64,000 bases of DNA, taken from the NCBI GenBank assembly GCA_001692895.1, contig KV748178.1:4563917-4627916 (forward strand), read 5' to 3'. The stretch is from Cenococcum geophilum 1.58. Taxonomy: Eukaryota; Ascomycota; Dothideomycetes; Gloniales; Gloniaceae. The notes below the pieces were generated by a model that was given only the letters and a program-made list of their open reading frames with translations, had not been told where the DNA came from and made no database searches. Position numbers and translations under genes: made by a program. Positions 60,520 through 64,000 of this stretch are shown here, one piece after another. Numbering within the stretch: the stretch's first letter is position 1; every line of letters starts with the position of its first letter.

Positions 60520-62299
60520 TTACAATTTCGTGCGGGGTGATTGGCCGTGCTAAGGGAATTGCAAAACCGGGGAATGGGCCGGGAAGGGCAAAAAGCACTC
60601 CGATTGCTCGCCAGGCAATGAGTCAGTTACCCTGTGTGATGAAGAGGGCCCACGTGCAGGCGCGATGCGGAAATAATACCAGAGTAAATGTCACCACTGC
60701 GTTGCTCCCATGCACGCTGAGGCTCTGGCTGCGCCCTAGGAGCCTTTCCAGCGGCGCGTGGGAGTACTTAAGGTACATCTGATAACGGTTGACATTGGTG
60801 GAGTTAGTGCAAAGCCCTCGCGATCGGCAGTGTGTGATTGGCAGATTGGCACGGCAGGCCGCCTAGGCTATTTTCTTACAAAGCGATGGTATTGCTCGTC
60901 CTTTTTGGGTAGTGCCTCGATGCTTCTGCTCTACGCTCACCGTTCAGCAAGGAGTTGAGGTTGGTGATGCATGGATGATGGCCGCCTTCAAAACGCCCTA
61001 TCCCTGCCCCGCGCAGGTTCCTACTTTTCGCAGCTGGCGCTGCCGGCTCCGGATCGTCGCTGTCGGTTCTGCTGGCGCGGAGTCTATCGTGAGCTTGTTT
61101 CCTCGAAGGTGACTGCCGACCAACGCCCAACTCTCAGCAGCCGCGCACTTGGAGCACTTGGGAGGAGCACCAAACGCACCATAACCCACCGAACGCATAT
61201 CGACGGCGAAGCTGCTGCCGGCGGCCGGCCTGTCGCCAACGTGATTCGCTGCAGGGCTGCGAACTTTGCCAAAGAACCGGGATTTTTAGCGTATCGGCGT
61301 TGCGGCCTTCTAGCGAGTGAGGCCGCGCGATGGGCTATGGGGGGGCTTGGACGAGCCACGGCCAGCACCAACCTTGAGGTACGCGGTGGTGCAGGGCCGC
61401 TAGTGCTGCGAGCTGGGGAACTCCTGGGACGCCCGAGTGAGAGCCAAGATGAGGGCCAAGGTGAGGGCCGACTGCAAAGGCCATGGACCGCATAGCCCAG
61501 GGCATGGGGTACCAAAAATGCCGCGCTAACAGCCTGAAGCTCGACGCGCCCTGATATGGGCTGCGTCAGCTCGGGCACAGGCGACCGCTTGGGCACTTTG
61601 GAAAGCATCGAGCAAGTTGCACACGGTGCAACACGGGCGCAACACGGCACTACAGCGCAATGGGTGGAGAGGATGGCGACGGGGCGTGAGGTCCTCCAAG
61701 AGGTCTGAACCCCCCACCCTGCGCACATCTTCAGCTGCTCGCCGCTGCAAAGGCTGATACACCTGCAGCCAGTCGCAGGCCCGGCCAGAGCCGACACGGG
61801 CCACACGGGAGGGTTTGGCCGACACGGGCCATACGGGAGGTTTGGCAATGCCACGGATCGCTGCGCAGGTCGCGAATGTGGCAACGGGGCGAAGGAGCGA
61901 GGGCAGCGGGGAGCGAGGGGAGCGAGGGGAAAGTCTGCAAAAGCCAAAACGGCCCATGGCTCGTTCGACGTGGCCGCATGAGGCCGTCTGATGTACATAC
62001 TCAGCAACGACAATACCATGATTCTTAACCCTCTGCCACTCTGCGCGCTGCCACTCTGCTCAGCCCAGCCCAGCGCCCTGCCAGAGAAGCCAGCACGCGC
62101 GAGGCAGCCTTCTTTGCCCCAAAAGGTCCGCAGCGGTGCGACCCTTAGGCGTCCGCTATCAATCGCTGCCGCTTCGTGCGCCAGCCCAGGTGGCAGAGCT
62201 GCTCGTAGGGCACAGAGCTCCGCTCACCAAGTGGCTGGGGATCCCCGGCTGTTCCGCGTCAAAGTCCAGCCACCAGCGCGCATCCAGACAGTTCGCACT
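60520..62299. other. GC-rich intergenic DNA
   Basis: GC-rich with few stops in any frame. The long minus-strand open stretch 62,019-61,084 (311 codons) is rich in Pro, Ala, Ser and Arg, overlaps other open frames on both strands, and has no domain, so I regard it as fortuitous. A duplicated 27-28-bp unit is at 61,791-61,845. Purine-rich GGGGAGCGAGG repeats are at about 61,905-61,930. Confidence 0.5.
61791..61845. repeat. Tandem duplication of a 28-bp unit
   Basis: The unit starting CCGACACGGGCCAYACGGGA is present at 61,791-61,818 and again at 61,819-61,845, with one C/T difference and one missing G. Confidence 0.9.
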
Positions 62300-63187
62300 C
62301 TCTTGTGCCTGCCTGCCCTATCTCACCACTGAGTCCTCCTCCACACTCCCTCCCCCCCAACAGCCAACCCAATCCCCCCATTTGCTCCGTACCTCCCGCT
62401 CAGATGCTGCCTCGTCCCTCGTCGACGCCGTCCTCGCCCTGCCCATTCCTCTCCCTCCCGTCCGCGCCGACTGTCAGTTGTCTTGCTGCACTGCTCTGCG
62501 GTGTCCTGATCATTGGCTGAGCCTCAGTCTTCCCGCTAGACCTGTCCAGAGAGGTGGGCGCCAAACACCATCTGAGCGAAAGCAGGCCCCTCTGCCGCAT
62601 CCTCTCGCGGCCATTGGCCTCGTAACCGTTTTCTCACCGCGAAAACCAATCACCCTTCGCCTCCGGCTGCATGCCCATTCCTTGACAAGCCGCTCAGAGT
62701 CTAGCGCCCGACCCCCATCGACATCTTATCCGTCGTCCGGTTTCCTTGGTCCCATATCAGGACCGGTCGCTTCTCGGTCGGAGCGCATTGTTCTGGCATC
62801 GCATCGCATCGCATCGCATCGCAGCGCAAGACCATCAGCGCCGGAAAATCGCACGCTTTGTGAAGCTGCGATTTCGCGAAGCGCAGGCTGTATTCTACGC
62901 ATCTGTCGCCACAATTTGTTTTGATTGGAGTTGCGCGCCGATCCTCCAGCTTTTCGCGTGCAACGCCGCAGCCCATTCGATCAAGAATCCTCAGCTTAAC
63001 GAAGTCACGAAAGTCTTCAGACAACCTAGATTCCGCTATTTCAGTATCATTCATCGCTATAGACCGAGTTGCCGTCGCGTTTGGCTCCGTGATACTCGGT
63101 GGACTTCCTGGTCGAGAGCCTCCTCCCGCCTCCCGCGCCTCTTTGTCTCACTGACGGCTGCGAAGATCACGGCAGAACAAAGGGAAG
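62300..63187 (+). promoter_or_regulatory. Promoter and 5' leader of the RRM gene
   Basis: Strongly pyrimidine-rich plus-strand sequence (CTCCCTCCCCCCCAACAGCC near 62,345 and CCTCGCCCTGCCCATTCCTC near 62,430) precedes the gene, as is common at transcription starts of filamentous fungi. A GCATC pentamer repeat lies at 62,796-62,823. No clear TATA box is seen. Several open stretches in this region are short and overlapping; they could be upstream ORFs of a long leader, but none is supported as a gene. Confidence 0.45.
62796..62823 (+). repeat. (GCATC)5 microsatellite
   Basis: Five perfect copies of GCATC at 62,796-62,820 followed by GCA, in the leader or promoter of the RRM gene. Such pentamers are length-variable between strains. 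Confidence 0.95.
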
Positions 63188-64000
63188 CATGGCCGGTGGG
63201 CCGAGCCCGAGCAGCACCAGTCCTTCGAATCTCTCCAACAGCAGTCCGTTCCTTCACGGTTCTTTTAGCTCAACCTCGTCGTCTCCGCCCAAACAGCCCT
63301 TTTCTTCGCAGAATACCATGTCCGCAGACGTGTTTGCCGGATCGCATGGCTATAATTTGCCGCCGCCGATTGGGGAAAGGAGGCCATTAGAAAAGAGCGG
63401 CATGTCGTTACTTTCCTTCAGCGAAGTCGAGCCAAGTACGGAGTCCAAAGGCCTCCCAGCTATTTTTCTGCGTAAATTACCCACCAGCAGCGACAGAGAA
63501 GCCGTTCGAAATATTCTTTTGTTCGCTAAGGATCTTATTGATTGTGAGCTCGTTACAGCAAAGTACCCCGAAGACAAGGGCTTTGCGTCCGCTGTGGCAA
63601 GATTCCGGTCCTTGGAGGGCGCGAAGGAAGCCAGAAACCTTCTGAACGGTAAACGTAACGCTTCAAATGACGCCAATATCATCGTGGACTTGATTCAAGA
63701 CGGAATTCCCGGAACCATTGGCTCCAGAAGGAATACCGTCGACAGCACCACGAATCGCCAAGGCTCAGTTCCAGCTGCCTCTGGCATCTTAACCAACGGA
63801 CAGAATGGCCGACAGTCAAGGTATAACGGAACTTTTCAGAACATGGAGAGGATGTCTCCACCCAACGGCACCCCAGGCCTTGGCAACGGTGAATTTCCGG
63901 TCCAAAATTTGTTCTCACCAACATCACCCGTTAGCACGTCTTTTAACCATAGAAATCTTGGAAAGTCGGTTATCAACGACGAAGCCGACGATGAAACTGA
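63188..64000 (+). CDS. RRM RNA-binding protein, Whi3/Scw1-like, 5' part
   Basis: An unbroken frame of 271 codons from ATG 63,188 to the window edge. The start context is favourable (A at -3, G at +4). Residues 1-90 are Ser/Pro/Asn-rich and disordered, with GYNLPPPIGE at 54-63. Residues about 90-168 look like an RNA recognition motif: AIFLRKLP (91-98, RNP2 strand), GFASAVARF (131-139, RNP1 strand), then EGAKEARNLLNG and a final strand IIVDL. The rest is Ser/Asn/Gln-rich low complexity. Whi3/Scw1-type proteins bind mRNAs and influence the cell cycle, morphogenesis or wall integrity; a second RRM is expected downstream of the window. RNP aromatic residues are partly missing, so this first RRM may bind RNA weakly. 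Codon use is ordinary, with no RIP. Met44 is an alternative start. The subfamily is inferred from the overall pattern, not proven. Confidence 0.8.

Noticed and set aside
61084..62019. 311-codon open stretch on the minus strand
   Set aside because: GC-rich DNA opens several overlapping frames on both strands here; the translation is Pro/Ala/Ser/Arg-rich low complexity without a domain, and it crosses a tandem duplication.
55841..64000. tRNA and rRNA genes
   Set aside because: I looked for TTCGA-type T-loops with flanking stems and for rRNA words and found no convincing candidate.

Overview
The window looks like a chromosome segment of a filamentous ascomycete (Pezizomycotina) with two very different halves. 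From 1 to about 55,050 the DNA is AT-rich, full of TA dinucleotides and poor in CA/TG, while CG-containing words survive. Ancestral reading frames can still be followed for hundreds of codons, interrupted almost only by TAA and TAG. That is the footprint of repeat-induced point mutation (RIP, C-to-T preferentially at CpA). From about 55,050 to 64,000 the composition is normal to GC-rich and shows no RIP footprint.

The AT-rich block is a graveyard of repeats and multicopy gene families. In order it holds: a 68-bp tandem repeat (1-215); a HET-domain incompatibility gene relic (640-2220, +); a possible methyltransferase relic (about 4.5-5.2 kb, -); a hAT transposase relic (7.7-8.3 kb, +); a bZIP relic (about 10 kb, -); a candidate DNA transposon with inverted subterminal repeats and an unrecognised protein (10.9-15.1 kb); an HMT1-type ABC half-transporter relic (18-20 kb, +); a complete minus-strand chromodomain Ty3/gypsy element (20,463-26,649, 213-bp LTRs, target duplication ACTAT); a 17-bp minisatellite (27.9-28.3 kb); a coiled-coil relic (31.4 kb); a FunK1 kinase relic (33.5-35.7 kb, +); a second 17-bp minisatellite (36 kb); an AAA+ ATPase relic (36.8-39 kb, -); a chromodomain-like relic (43-44.6 kb, -); and a complete plus-strand chromodomain Ty3/gypsy element (44,812-50,885, 344-bp LTRs, target duplication CTAGG). 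None of these can be functional as read: stops are dense, and catalytic residues are replaced in the transitions RIP produces.

The right-hand part holds small foldback elements at its edge (GC-rich hairpins, a 147-bp MITE-like element, a 64-nt near-perfect palindrome), several kilobases without a convincing gene, a GC-rich stretch with pyrimidine-rich leader sequence, and one clear gene. That gene is the 5' part of an RRM RNA-binding protein (63,188 to the window end), probably of the Whi3/Scw1 type.

There is no operon-like cooperation here. The biology is genome defence (RIP) acting on transposons and on duplicated incompatibility, kinase, transporter and ATPase genes, next to a normal gene-bearing segment. 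The least explained parts are the inverted-repeat element at 10.9-15.1 kb with its unrecognised protein, and several relic proteins I could not name. Coordinates of relics are approximate unless a stop codon, LTR edge or repeat edge is stated.
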